DNA of 64,000 bases from Lachnospiraceae bacterium (GTDB taxonomy: Bacteria > Bacillota > Clostridia > Lachnospirales > Lachnospiraceae). Shown here in pieces: positions 31,225 through 40,873 of this stretch (the first letter of the stretch is position 1; every line of letters starts with the position of its first letter). The stretch is from NCBI GenBank assembly GCA_017434885.1, contig JAFSGE010000030.1, positions 248,001 to 312,000 on the forward strand. The letters run 5' to 3'. The translations under genes were made by a program, and so were the position numbers. The notes below the pieces were generated by a model. The model ran no database searches. It saw nothing but the letters and a program-made list of their open reading frames with translations, and was not told the DNA's origin.

Positions 31225-33159
31225 TCAGATAATTCGTTTGAACTTCTTTTCAATCTCATATTTGCTCATGGAAATGATGGTCGGTCTTCCATGCGGACAA
31301 TGATAAGGATTGTCCAAAGTAAGAAGCTCGTCTATCAGCGATTCCATTTCTTCCGTAGACATACTGTTATTTCCTTTTACGGCAGCTTTACATGCCATGG
31401 ATGCCAGCTTGTCAAGAATTACATCCGGTGTACCTTTTAAGGGATTTTCCGATAATTCATCCAAAATTTCCGTAAACAGCTCTTTTTCGTTGTGACCATA
31501 CAAGTCAACAGGCATACTTCGGACTGCATAGGCATCACTTCCGAATTCCTCTATTTCGAATCCCATCGTTTCAAAATGAGGCATACAATCTTTTAAAAGT
31601 TGAGTTTCTTTTCCGGTCAGGGAAAGAATAAGCGGAGGATTCAACATTTGGGAAGAAACCTGTTTTTCTTTCAATTCTTTTACTAAACGTTCGTATTTTA
31701 CTTTTTCATGGGCAGCATGCTGGTCGATAATCAATAATTTGTCCTGAAATGCTATCAGCCAGTAAGTATCAAAAATTTGTCCCATAATACGATATTCATT
31801 TCTTGCATCTTTTGACAGAATTTTTTCTTCAAATAAATTAAGCTGCGCAGGACGTTCTACAAGAATATGTTCACCTGCTTTAATTACATTTGCATGAATT
31901 CCTTCATTTTTGTAAGATTTATCATTTGTTTCAGCACCAAAAACCCTGCTGGTAACTACTTTTTGCAAGGAATCCTTTATTTGAGGAATTTGCTGCGTTG
32001 ATGCCTGTACTACGTCTGATTTTTCAAGCTTTCTGCCGCCGGATATATCATAAACGGGTATTTCTTCTTTTACCATGTTTTCAATTCGTTTTACTTCAAA
32101 GGGCTCCGGCGTTTTTAAGGGGTCTTTCTGAGTTTCTTTTTCTTCTGTAAGAACCACCCGGGGTATCATTTCGATTCGGCTAAGACGTTCCTTGATAGCC
32201 TCAGATAAAAACTGATACACCTCATTTCCTTTATGAATCCGAATCTGCATTTTGGAAGGATGAACATTGACATCAATTTCCTGCGGCTGCATTTCAATGT
32301 GCAATACAACAAACGGAAATTTATGCTGCATTACGTATTGCCGATAGCCTTCCTCTATTGCTTTTGATATGATATCGTCTTTGATAAATCTTCCGTTCAT
32401 AAAATAAATTTCAAAGTTACGATTGGAACGGTTGATTTCCGGTTTCCCGATATAGCCTTTTACATGACAAAATTCATTGTCAGCTTCAAAAGGAATAACG
32501 GCATCCGCCATCTCTTTTCCGTAAATTCGGTAAATAACCTCTTTCAAATCACCGTTTCCCGATGTATGAAACCGAACTTGTCCGTTATTGACAAATTTTA
32601 CGGAGATTTCAGGCTTGGAAAGCGCGATATGCTCCATTAAATCAGCAACGTAGCCGGCCTCGGTTTGGGGTTGTTTTAAAAACTTTTTTCTGGCAGGTGT
32701 ATTATAAAACAGATTATGAATCAGAAATGTGGTTCCCGAAGGAGCTCCGATTTCTTCGAAATCTTCTTCCATGCCGCCTGCAATGGAATACTTTACCCCT
32801 GTTAAATCTTCTTTTGTCTTGGTAATTACTTCTACCTGGGCTACTGCCGCAATACTGGAAAGTGCTTCGCCCCGAAAACCAAGACTTTCCACATAAGTCA
32901 AATCTTCAATGGAAGTGATTTTGCTGGTTGCGTGGCGCAGAAATGCCTTTTTCACCTGTTCTTTTTCAATTCCGCATCCATTGTCGGTCACACGGATTAA
33001 GGAAATACCGCCTTCCTTTAATTCCACTGTTACGGCACTTGCCCCTGCATCTATGGCATTTTCCAAAAGCTCCTTTACCACGCTTGCAGGCCGCTCAACA
33101 ACCTCTCCTGCCGCAATTTTGTCAATAGTGCTTTGGCTCAAAAGATTTATTGTAGGCAT
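31225..33159 (-). CDS. mutL: DNA mismatch repair protein MutL
   Basis: GHKL ATPase and nicking endonuclease of mismatch repair. The 644-residue protein has the N-terminal ATPase motifs KIAAGEVVERPASVVKELLE, ENAIDAGA, DNGCGI and GFRGEAL. A variable linker follows, and the C-terminal domain has the endonuclease metal motif DQHAAHEKVKYERL. That motif means it nicks DNA itself, as in organisms without MutH. It starts 15 bases after mutS and is part of the mutS-mutL-miaA-ynbB unit. Confidence 0.97.
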   Translation of the reverse strand: MPTINLLSQSTIDKIAAGEVVERPASVVKELLENAIDAGASAVTVELKEGGISLIRVTDNGCGIEKEQVKKAFLRHATSKITSIEDLTYVESLGFRGEALSSIAAVAQVEVITKTKEDLTGVKYSIAGGMEEDFEEIGAPSGTTFLIHNLFYNTPARKKFLKQPQTEAGYVADLMEHIALSKPEISVKFVNNGQVRFHTSGNGDLKEVIYRIYGKEMADAVIPFEADNEFCHVKGYIGKPEINRSNRNFEIYFMNGRFIKDDIISKAIEEGYRQYVMQHKFPFVVLHIEMQPQEIDVNVHPSKMQIRIHKGNEVYQFLSEAIKERLSRIEMIPRVVLTEEKETQKDPLKTPEPFEVKRIENMVKEEIPVYDISGGRKLEKSDVVQASTQQIPQIKDSLQKVVTSRVFGAETNDKSYKNEGIHANVIKAGEHILVERPAQLNLFEEKILSKDARNEYRIMGQIFDTYWLIAFQDKLLIIDQHAAHEKVKYERLVKELKEKQVSSQMLNPPLILSLTGKETQLLKDCMPHFETMGFEIEEFGSDAYAVRSMPVDLYGHNEKELFTEILDELSENPLKGTPDVILDKLASMACKAAVKGNNSMSTEEMESLIDELLTLDNPYHCPHGRPTIISMSKYEIEKKFKRII

Positions 33160-33174
33160 ATAATATCCTTTCTT

Positions 33175-35820
33175 TTACCACCGGTTTTTCAACTTGTTCT
33201 GTAACCGGTATAATGTATTTAAAGCATCTAAAGGTGTTAAATTTGAAATGTCGATTTCTTTTAATTCTTCAATAATATCTTCATCCTTTACGGTGTCAAA
33301 AAGTGACATCTGACTTAAATCCACCTCATCGTATTTGACAGGTTTCTTTTTTGATTCCTTCTGCTCAATCACAATACTCTGTACTTTTTCCAAAATATCA
33401 TTGTCACAAAGCTGTTCCACAATTTCTTTTGCCCTATCAATTACCATATCCGGTACACCTGCAAGTTTTGCCACCTGAATACCGTAGCTTTTGTCGGCAC
33501 CGCCTTTGATGATTTTGCGAAGAAATACGATGTCATCGCCTTTTTCCTTCACGGCAATACAATAATTGTTTACATTGTTCATTTTGCCTTCCAGTTCGGT
33601 CAGCTCATGATAATGAGTTGCAAACAGTGTCTTTGCACCAAGCAGCTTCTTATTGCTGATGTGTTCGATTACTGCCCATGCAATACTAAGTCCGTCAAAG
33701 GTTGAGGTTCCTCTTCCGATTTCATCCAGAACAAGCAGACTGTTTGAAGTGGCATTTCTTAATATGTTTGCAACTTCATTCATTTCCACCATAAAAGTAC
33801 TTTGCCCGCTGGCTAAATCATCGGAAGCTCCCACTCTGGTAAAAATGCGGTCAACAATACTGATATTGGCACTGTCCGCGGGGACAAATGAGCCGATTTG
33901 CGCCATCAGGACAATCAATGCCACCTGTCGCATATAAGTGGATTTACCTGCCATATTGGGACCGGTGATAATGGAAACACAATATTTATTGTTGTCCAAA
34001 TAGGTGTCATTGGATATAAACATATCACTTTCAATCATCTGTTCCACAACAGGATGACGACCTGCTTTAATATCAATAATACCCTTTTCATTCATATGGG
34101 GGCGTACAAAGCGGTTCCGCTCCGCTACCACGGAAAAGGATGCAAAAACATCCAGCTTAGCAATAGCTTTTGCGGTCTGCTGGATACGTTCTATTTCATC
34201 CGCAATGGCATCGCGTATCCTGCAGAACATGTCATATTCCAAAGTAAACAGCTTATCTTCTGCATTTAAAATGGAATCCTCAAGTTCCTTTAATCTGGCA
34301 TTGGTATAACGCTCTGCATTGGCAAGGGTCTGCTTGCGGATATAATCTTCCGGCACCAGATTCTGATAGGAGTTTGTCACCTCAAAATAATAACCAAACA
34401 CTTTGTTATATTTGATTTTCAAGTTTTTAATTCCGGTTCTTGCCCGGTCCTCTTCTTCCAGCTGCGCAAGCCAGGTTTTTCCCTCTGTTTTGGCATTCCT
34501 GAGGGAATCTATGGTATCGTCAAAGCCTTCTTTGATAATACCGCCCTCTTTGATGGCAATGGGAGGTTCTTCCGTAATAGAACTGTCTATCAAGGCAAAA
34601 ATATCTTCCAAATCATCCATCTGCCGGTTAATTTCAACCAGATATTCCGCATCAAAATCTGCAAGCAGTGTTTTGATGTGAGGAAGCATCCGCAGGGAAT
34701 TACGAAAAGCAATTAAATCTCTTGGATTTGCTGTTTTATAGCTTACTTTTCCTAAAAGACGTTCTAAGTCATAAATGGGATTTAAGTATTCCCGAATTTC
34801 CTCCCGAATCATGGGATTTTTACTTAAAGCGGATACTGCATCCAGTCTTTTTTCGATTTGTGTTTTATCAATCAATGGCTGTTCAATATACTGGCGCATA
34901 CATCTGGCACCCATAGCCGTTTTGGTCTTGTCAAGTACCCATAAAAGGGAACCTTTCTTCTGCTTCTCGCGTAAGGTTTCCGTAAGTTCCAAATTTCTTC
35001 TTGTAGAACTGTCAAGAAGCATATATTTACTGGTTAAGTAAGGATACAAATGAGTGAAATGTGACAGGGAGCTTTTCTGTGTATCATAAAGATACTGCAT
35101 TAACGCTCCCGCAGCAATTAATCCTGCAGGGAAATCCTCAATTCCCATGCCTTGAAGAGTCGTCACATGAAAATGTTTCAAAAGACATTTTCTGCATCTG
35201 TCATCATCAAAAAAATGAGGTTCCAAAGAATATACAGTTATGCTTAATCTGTTTCTTAAATCCTGTATATCCAAACCACTGACTAAAAAAGCATCATTAC
35301 AAATAATTTCACTGGGATGATATTTATTGATTTCATCTAAAAGCTTTCTGTCATCATCTGTTTCCGTCAAATAGTAATCACCTGTGGTAACGTCTGCTAT
35401 GGAAATTCCCGTTTTCCCTTCAAAATATGCAACGCTCATGAGATAGTTGTTTTTTGCACTGTCCATGGCCTGTACATTTAAATTTGTACCGGGGGTTACA
35501 ATACGGACAACTTCACGTTTTACAATTCCTTTTGTCAGTTTCGGATCTTCTACCTGCTCGCATATGGCTACTTTATATCCTTTTGAAACCAGTTTGTTTA
35601 AATAGCCCTCTACGGCATGATGGGGGACTCCGCACATGGGGGCGCGTTCTTCCAGACCACAGCTTTTACCGGTAAGGGTAATCTCCAACTCTTTGGAAGC
35701 AGTCAAGGCATCATCGTAGAACATTTCGTAGAAATCGCCCAGTCTGTAAAATAAAATACAATCCGAATATTCTTTTTTGGTTTCCAGATACTGTTGCATC
35801 ATAGGAGTTAATTCAGCCAT
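33175..35820 (-). CDS. mutS: DNA mismatch repair protein MutS
   Basis: Mismatch recognition ATPase. The 881-residue protein has the mismatch-wedge motif FYEMF in LGDFYEMFYDDA (residues about 27-38). The connector, lever and clamp domains follow, then the C-terminal ATPase with TGPNMAGKSTYMRQ (Walker A), LDEIGRGTSTFDG (Walker B) and ATHYHELT. Length is that of a full MutS1. It is the first gene of the mismatch-repair unit on this strand. Confidence 0.97.
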   Translation of the reverse strand: MAELTPMMQQYLETKKEYSDCILFYRLGDFYEMFYDDALTASKELEITLTGKSCGLEERAPMCGVPHHAVEGYLNKLVSKGYKVAICEQVEDPKLTKGIVKREVVRIVTPGTNLNVQAMDSAKNNYLMSVAYFEGKTGISIADVTTGDYYLTETDDDRKLLDEINKYHPSEIICNDAFLVSGLDIQDLRNRLSITVYSLEPHFFDDDRCRKCLLKHFHVTTLQGMGIEDFPAGLIAAGALMQYLYDTQKSSLSHFTHLYPYLTSKYMLLDSSTRRNLELTETLREKQKKGSLLWVLDKTKTAMGARCMRQYIEQPLIDKTQIEKRLDAVSALSKNPMIREEIREYLNPIYDLERLLGKVSYKTANPRDLIAFRNSLRMLPHIKTLLADFDAEYLVEINRQMDDLEDIFALIDSSITEEPPIAIKEGGIIKEGFDDTIDSLRNAKTEGKTWLAQLEEEDRARTGIKNLKIKYNKVFGYYFEVTNSYQNLVPEDYIRKQTLANAERYTNARLKELEDSILNAEDKLFTLEYDMFCRIRDAIADEIERIQQTAKAIAKLDVFASFSVVAERNRFVRPHMNEKGIIDIKAGRHPVVEQMIESDMFISNDTYLDNNKYCVSIITGPNMAGKSTYMRQVALIVLMAQIGSFVPADSANISIVDRIFTRVGASDDLASGQSTFMVEMNEVANILRNATSNSLLVLDEIGRGTSTFDGLSIAWAVIEHISNKKLLGAKTLFATHYHELTELEGKMNNVNNYCIAVKEKGDDIVFLRKIIKGGADKSYGIQVAKLAGVPDMVIDRAKEIVEQLCDNDILEKVQSIVIEQKESKKKPVKYDEVDLSQMSLFDTVKDEDIIEELKEIDISNLTPLDALNTLYRLQNKLKNRW

Positions 35821-35902
35821 TTTTTCACCGTCCGTATTTCAATCGCTTTCTCATTTGCGTTATATAAAATTTATACACTCTGCGTCATATTATTCGATAA
35901 GA

Positions 35903-35934
35903 AAGCGGATATGCATCAAAAGGCATACCCGCTT
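35903..35934 (-). terminator. Terminator after the SulP transporter
   Basis: Twelve-base stem AAGCGGATATGC (35903-35914) and GCATACCCGCTT (35923-35934) with one mismatch. On the minus strand it is followed by TCTTAT. It separates the SulP gene from mutS. Confidence 0.75.
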
Positions 35935-35954
35935 AAATATATCATAATTTTAAT

Positions 35955-37628
35955 TTATTGTAAATCTTCTGCTCTCTTTAAAGCATCATCAATATGAGCA
36001 CAGAAATTATTTTCTCCTACAAGCTTATCAAAACCGGCTTTATGCATTACCTGCATAGGCTGTTCATTGACATGAGAAAAAATCATCTGCACATTTTTCT
36101 TCCTGCATGTTTCGAATAATTGCTCCAAATTATGCATTGCTGTTGCGTCAATGGCGTTTACGCTTCTCATTCGGATAATCAGGCTCTTTGTGCTTTCGGG
36201 CACGGAAATCTTGAGAAGTTTATCGGCTGCCGCAAAGAACATGGGGCCACTGATTTCGTATACAAGTGTTCCTTCGGGCACCATACGAAGCTCTATGGCA
36301 TCGGGATCATTCTCATTCTGAATATATTTCCAGCCTTCCACCTGTGTCACATCGCTCATTCGTTTCATAAAGAGAATGGCTGCAAACAGAATGCCTACCT
36401 CAATGGCAACAACAAGGTCAAATACTACTGTCAGAACGAAAGTAACTATTAAAACGGCAATGTCACTCTTAGGTGATGTCTTGACAAGATAAACAAATTC
36501 TCTCCAGCCGCACATGTTGTATGCTACCATAAATAAGATTGCCGCAATGGCAGGCATGGGAATCAGTGCTGCATAAGGCATAAACAATACCAAAACCAAA
36601 AGTAGTACCACTGCATGTACCATACCGGATATGGGAGAACGTCCGCCATTCTTTACATTTGCCGCTGTTCTGGCAATGGCACCTGTTGCAGGAATACCTC
36701 CGAACAAAGCACTTGCCACGTTACCGGCACCCTGGGCTACCAGTTCCATGTTGGAATTGTGCTTGGAGTTAATCATACTGTCAGACACCACACAGGAAAG
36801 TAAGGACTCTACCGCCGCTAAAATTGCAATGGTAAGGGCGTTACTAAACTGGCCGCTGATTAATTCAAAATTGATAACCGGCAACTGAAAAGTCGGCGGC
36901 TTATTGGAAATTTCATATAAGGTTCCAATGGTGTTAACTTTCATACCAAGACCGCTCACCATGGCAATTCCTGCAAAAACCGCAAGTAAGGAAGGGGGTA
37001 TGCTTCCTGCTATTTTACCGGCTTTACCGGGAAGTACTTTAGATACATAAGGCCATGCAATCAAAATAAATAAACATACAGCACCAACCAGTAATGCCTG
37101 TATATTAATTGTTCCGATATGGGCAATCACTGCTTCTGCCTTTTCCATGGTTTCAACAGGACTTAATCCCTGAGGATAAGTAAGTCCGAGAAAATCTTTT
37201 ATCTGTCCGATGGCGATGGTTACCGCTATACCTGCCGTAAATCCTGTGGTAATGGTATAGGGAATAAAACGAATCAGATTTCCCAGGCGGAGAACACCCA
37301 TTAGAATCAGCAGAATACCGGCCATTACTGTTGCTACTGCAAGACCTTCCATACCATCGGTTGCCACAATACCTGCAACGATAGTTGCAAATGCTGCGGT
37401 GGGACCGGAAATCTGTACACGGCTTCCGCCTAAAAAAGAAATAACAAAACCTGCCACAATGGCGGTGTATAAGCCTTTTTCAGGACTTACGCCGGAAGCA
37501 AGGGCAAGGGCAATTGATAACGGCAATGCAATGATTGCCACAATAATACCTGCCACAAGATCTTTGATAAATTGTTCTTTGGAATAATGTTTTAATACAT
37601 AAAACAGTTTCGGTTGTAACTTTTCCAT
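35955..37628 (-). CDS. SulP family inorganic anion transporter
   Basis: A 557-residue SLC26/SulP transporter. The N-terminal membrane domain (residues about 20-430) begins with the family signature ALPLSIALALASGVSPEKGLY and contains GSRVQISGPTAAFATIV. The C-terminal STAS domain (about 445-555) includes RMRSVNAIDATAMHNLEQL. The transported anion (sulphate, bicarbonate or other) cannot be told from sequence. It is a single-gene unit between the miaB and SulP terminators. Confidence 0.94.
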   Translation of the reverse strand: MEKLQPKLFYVLKHYSKEQFIKDLVAGIIVAIIALPLSIALALASGVSPEKGLYTAIVAGFVISFLGGSRVQISGPTAAFATIVAGIVATDGMEGLAVATVMAGILLILMGVLRLGNLIRFIPYTITTGFTAGIAVTIAIGQIKDFLGLTYPQGLSPVETMEKAEAVIAHIGTINIQALLVGAVCLFILIAWPYVSKVLPGKAGKIAGSIPPSLLAVFAGIAMVSGLGMKVNTIGTLYEISNKPPTFQLPVINFELISGQFSNALTIAILAAVESLLSCVVSDSMINSKHNSNMELVAQGAGNVASALFGGIPATGAIARTAANVKNGGRSPISGMVHAVVLLLVLVLFMPYAALIPMPAIAAILFMVAYNMCGWREFVYLVKTSPKSDIAVLIVTFVLTVVFDLVVAIEVGILFAAILFMKRMSDVTQVEGWKYIQNENDPDAIELRMVPEGTLVYEISGPMFFAAADKLLKISVPESTKSLIIRMRSVNAIDATAMHNLEQLFETCRKKNVQMIFSHVNEQPMQVMHKAGFDKLVGENNFCAHIDDALKRAEDLQ

Positions 37629-37713
37629 CTCTTTTTCCCTCGTTAATAAATTGTTAAAAAACCAACAGTTTTGATAATATACCCAATTGAATCAGATTGC
37701 AAGGAAAAAATAA

Positions 37714-37744
37714 TGCGACAGGTAAGAATTTCCTACCTATCGCA
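37714..37744 (-). terminator. Terminator after miaB
   Basis: Stem TGCGACAGGTA (37714-37724) and TACCTATCGCA (37734-37744) with one mismatch. On the minus strand it is followed by TTATTTTTT. It lies 15 bases after the miaB stop codon. Confidence 0.85.
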
Positions 37745-37758
37745 ATTCATAAGTTCGT

Positions 37759-39198
37759 TTATTCCACGATTTCTCCCAAATAGTAAAAGCCGTGACATTC
37801 TTTTAAATATACGGAAACAATTTTACCAATCAGTTCTTTTCCGCCTTTGAAATGGACAATGGTGTTATTAGACAGTCTTCCGGTCAAAAGAGAGGCGTCC
37901 TGCTCATTTACTTCCTCAACAAGCGCATCTAAGATTTTTCCTTCAAGCAAAGCAACTCTCTCTCTTGCGGTATCCTGTACAGTTTTCAACACCTTGTCAA
38001 ACCCTATTTTCACAACATCTTCCGGCACTTGATTTTCCATGGCTGCCGCAGGTGTTCCTGTACGTTTGGAATAAATAAAAGTAAATGCGTTTTCATATTT
38101 TACTTTATTTATTACATCAATGGTTTCTTCAACATCTTCCGGTGTTTCGCCCGGAAAGCCCACAATAATATCGGTAGTCAATGCGATGTCCGGGATTTCC
38201 GTTCTGATTTTATTTGCCAGTTCCAGATATTGCTCCTTGGTATATCTGCGGTTCATCTCCTTCAAAATACGGGTAGAACCGGATTGCAACGGCAAATGTA
38301 AATGGCGACAGATTTTCTTTGACTTTTTCATCACCTGAATCAGTTCATCCGACAAATCCTTGGGATGGGAAGTCATAAAACGAATCCTCTCAAGCCCTTC
38401 TATCTTCTCAATCTCTTCAAGAAGCTGTGCAAACGTAATGGGTTCTTCCAAATTCTTTCCGTAAGAGTTCACGTTTTGCCCCAGCAACATGATTTCTACC
38501 ACACCATCTGCTACAAGGCGTTCAATTTCACGGATAATATCTTTGGGATTACGGCTTCGCTCCCGCCCTCTTACATAGGGAACAATACAATAGCTGCAGA
38601 AATTATTACAGCCAAACATAATGTTAATGCCGGACTTAAAAGCATATTTTCTTTCAACGGGTAAGTCTTCCACAATTTGGTCGGTGTCTTCCCAAATATC
38701 AATCACCATGCCTTCCTGTTCAAACATGGCAACTAAAAGCTCTGCAAATTTGTAAATATTGTGTGTACCGAAAATCAAATCAACAAACCGGTAACTCTTT
38801 TTAATTTTTTCAATCACAGACGGTTCCTGCATCATACAACCGCACAATGCAATTTTCTTGTGAGGATTTTTCTTTTTCAGACTGTTCAAATGTCCCAAGC
38901 GACCGTAAACACGCTGATTGGCATTATCACGTACGGTACAGGTATTATAAATGACAAAGTCCGCATCTTCGTCCTCAATCAGTTCATAACCTGCAAGTTC
39001 CAAAATACCGGCAAGTTTTTCGGAATCTCTGGCATTCATCTGACACCCAAAGGTAGTTACACAGCAAGTAGGCTTTCTGCCAAGTTCTTTGCTAAGTGTC
39101 TGAACATATTCTTTTGCTTTCTCAATAAAGAGAAACTGGCGTTTTGTTTCTTCTGCGCCGTTTATTTTTTCTGTAATCTGACTTATTTTCTGACTCAT
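37759..39198 (-). CDS. miaB: tRNA methylthiotransferase MiaB
   Basis: Radical-SAM enzyme that adds a methylthio group to i6A37 in tRNA, using the product of MiaA. The 479-residue protein has an N-terminal UPF0004 domain with its three cluster cysteines (CCVTTFGCQMN, YNTCTVRDNA, ALCGCMMQ). The radical-SAM motif CNNFCSYC (CxxxCxxC) follows, and a TRAM domain ends the protein. Shine-Dalgarno AAAGGA. It follows the nuclease-like gene by nine bases. Confidence 0.97.
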   Translation of the reverse strand: MSQKISQITEKINGAEETKRQFLFIEKAKEYVQTLSKELGRKPTCCVTTFGCQMNARDSEKLAGILELAGYELIEDEDADFVIYNTCTVRDNANQRVYGRLGHLNSLKKKNPHKKIALCGCMMQEPSVIEKIKKSYRFVDLIFGTHNIYKFAELLVAMFEQEGMVIDIWEDTDQIVEDLPVERKYAFKSGINIMFGCNNFCSYCIVPYVRGRERSRNPKDIIREIERLVADGVVEIMLLGQNVNSYGKNLEEPITFAQLLEEIEKIEGLERIRFMTSHPKDLSDELIQVMKKSKKICRHLHLPLQSGSTRILKEMNRRYTKEQYLELANKIRTEIPDIALTTDIIVGFPGETPEDVEETIDVINKVKYENAFTFIYSKRTGTPAAAMENQVPEDVVKIGFDKVLKTVQDTARERVALLEGKILDALVEEVNEQDASLLTGRLSNNTIVHFKGGKELIGKIVSVYLKECHGFYYLGEIVE

Positions 39199-39207
39199 AA
39201 TTTTCCT

Positions 39208-39945
39208 TTATTCTACAACGCGGTAAGCATATGCCCTTCCTTCTTTACCGCATCGGTCAATGATATTTAAATAATTTAATATATGAAGTACTTTTCCGGC
39301 TTCATGGTTTTTAATCTTTACGGCTTTTGCAAAATCTGCAACCGTAAACGGCTCTTTTATATCATAGGGAATCAGTTGCAGGTAATCCTCTATTCTGTCA
39401 AATCGCACCTCGTCCACCATAGCAATCGGGATTCTGTCAAAACGGCATGACCCTTTTTTTCGGTCCTTGCTGTATCCGTTTAAGAGGCGGTATTCTTCGA
39501 TATCAAGAAGCGGAAAACATAATTTTAAATTCGGATTGCTTAAATAGGGTTTAATTTTGTAAAGTTCAAAAAAAGCCTTATAAACATTTCCCTTCACAGG
39601 ACTTTTACGGAGCGCAGAACACTCCCCCGTTTCTTCATCCATCCATGACAGCCATTTAATATGAGGAATCGGATAAACGATAGTGACAGGATACTCCGGC
39701 AAAAAGCTGTCCAGCTTGTCCCGCATTTTATTAAAATTAGCCGTCTGAATTTCAATAATTTCTTTTCCCGTAAAAATGTCGGCAACATATCCGTTTATGG
39801 GAATTTCCTGCATTTCTTTATCAGGGGCATAATAGTCCTTCAATATACCGTGAACCGTCTTTTCCTGTAAGGTTCCGATTCCGTAACGCTTTCTGGCGGT
39901 AGATATAAAGTTATTTTTGCATTCTTCAAACCGCTTTTTATCCAT
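39208..39945 (-). CDS. Unknown protein with nuclease-like core and winged helix
   Basis: A 245-residue protein I cannot place in a named family. Residues about 25-70 resemble a PD-(D/E)XK nuclease core: Glu28, then Asp56 (YVADIFTG) and Glu65-x-Gln67 (IIEIQT), spaced as in that fold but with Gln in place of the usual Lys. The last 60 residues look like a winged helix (FTVADFAKAVKIKNHEAGKVLHI). ATG 39945 is preferred over TTG 39960; neither has a strong ribosome binding site. It precedes miaB by nine bases. A DNA- or RNA-related role is inference. Confidence 0.65.
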   Translation of the reverse strand: MDKKRFEECKNNFISTARKRYGIGTLQEKTVHGILKDYYAPDKEMQEIPINGYVADIFTGKEIIEIQTANFNKMRDKLDSFLPEYPVTIVYPIPHIKWLSWMDEETGECSALRKSPVKGNVYKAFFELYKIKPYLSNPNLKLCFPLLDIEEYRLLNGYSKDRKKGSCRFDRIPIAMVDEVRFDRIEDYLQLIPYDIKEPFTVADFAKAVKIKNHEAGKVLHILNYLNIIDRCGKEGRAYAYRVVE

Positions 39946-39966
39946 AGATAATATCCGCAAACTGTT

Positions 39967-40392
39967 TTATTTTCTCTCTAAAAAAATCTTTCTGGAAATA
40001 AAGTTGTAAACCATAACAACTCCCGTTGCAATGATTGATGCAACAGAAACCATCCATTCATAAGAAAGCAATTCCTGCAGCACTGCCATATGCATATAAA
40101 TGACGTCAATACAGATAAACATAACCACTTCATTAATCAAAAGTCCGATTACGGAAAGAACAAAAAAACCAATAAATTCTTTGTTTTTGTTCATTTCTTT
40201 TTTCTGAGTAAATACAAATTTAATACTCAGGATATAATTGATAACGGCAGAGATTACAAATCCAAAAAACTTGGAAACCAGATAATGTACACCCAAAATA
40301 TTGGTAAGTACAATTGTGATTCCGAAATCAATAAAAAAGCAAATAAAACCGACTACACCAAACTTAAGAATCTGTTCGATTAAATTTTTCAT
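39967..40392 (-). CDS. GtrA family membrane protein
   Basis: A 141-residue membrane protein with four predicted membrane segments, starting MKNLIEQILKFGVVGFICFF, the signature of the GtrA family. Members act in flipping or transport of polyprenyl-linked sugars for cell-surface polysaccharides. ATG 40392 follows AGGAG; 17 more in-frame codons upstream run through the terminator hairpin of the previous gene and are rejected. No glycosyltransferase gene is adjacent, so the substrate pathway is unknown. Confidence 0.9.
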   Translation of the reverse strand: MKNLIEQILKFGVVGFICFFIDFGITIVLTNILGVHYLVSKFFGFVISAVINYILSIKFVFTQKKEMNKNKEFIGFFVLSVIGLLINEVVMFICIDVIYMHMAVLQELLSYEWMVSVASIIATGVVMVYNFISRKIFLERK

Positions 40393-40423
40393 ATTGTTGC
40401 TCCTATCTTTTCCTTTTGCAGGC

Positions 40424-40467
40424 AAAAAAAGAATGCCATGCATAGGCTATTATAACATGACATTCTT
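40424..40467 (-). terminator. Terminator after the cysteine-rich gene
   Basis: Twelve-base stem AAGAATGCCATG (40429-40440) and CATGACATTCTT (40456-40467) with one mismatch, followed on the minus strand by TTTTTTT (A-tract 40424-40430). It lies 20 bases past the stop codon at 40487. Confidence 0.88.
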
Positions 40468-40486
40468 ATTTTGAAATATAAAATTT

Positions 40487-40810
40487 TTAAAAATTACCGA
40501 AACTGTTAAATGTTTTAGGTTCTAAACGTACATCAGACCGGTTATCACCGCATCCGCAATCCATGTCGTTATTGTTTCTACTGCTTCTGTTACACTCACA
40601 GTCATCACCGCTGTTACGACGACTATTGTTATCACACTCACAGTCACAATTATCGTTTCTGTCACGGTCTTTTAATCGACATTCGTGATTTCTTTCGTAC
40701 GAATGGTCATTTCCGCATCCGCAACTGCTATTGCCGATTCTTCTGTCACCGCCGCAAATACCGTTATCTTTGCAACAGCAAAGTAAAATAATTAACCATA
40801 TACAATTCAT
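40487..40810 (-). CDS. Cysteine-rich CxC repeat protein, unknown
   Basis: A 107-residue protein with 15 cysteines, many in CxC pairs (CGC, CDCEC, CEC, CGC). They are set in a matrix of Asp, Asn, Arg and Ser with almost no hydrophobic residues. The first 13 residues are hydrophobic (CIWLIILLCCC) and could insert in a membrane. It has a strong ribosome binding site (AAGGAG) and its own terminator, which supports a real gene despite low complexity. Candidates are a metal-binding or spore-surface protein, or a secreted modified peptide; no modification enzymes are adjacent. I do not recognise a family. Confidence 0.7.
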   Translation of the reverse strand: MNCIWLIILLCCCKDNGICGGDRRIGNSSCGCGNDHSYERNHECRLKDRDRNDNCDCECDNNSRRNSGDDCECNRSSRNNNDMDCGCGDNRSDVRLEPKTFNSFGNF

Positions 40811-40873
40811 AACCTTATCACTCCTTATTTCTATGCTTTATCATATGTTGCACAGAAACAAAAAGTTATTGAA

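Noticed and set aside
38761-39270. Long plus-strand open frame opposite miaB (169 codons)
   Set aside because: Antisense shadow of a well-supported gene; no ribosome binding site and no recognisable protein.
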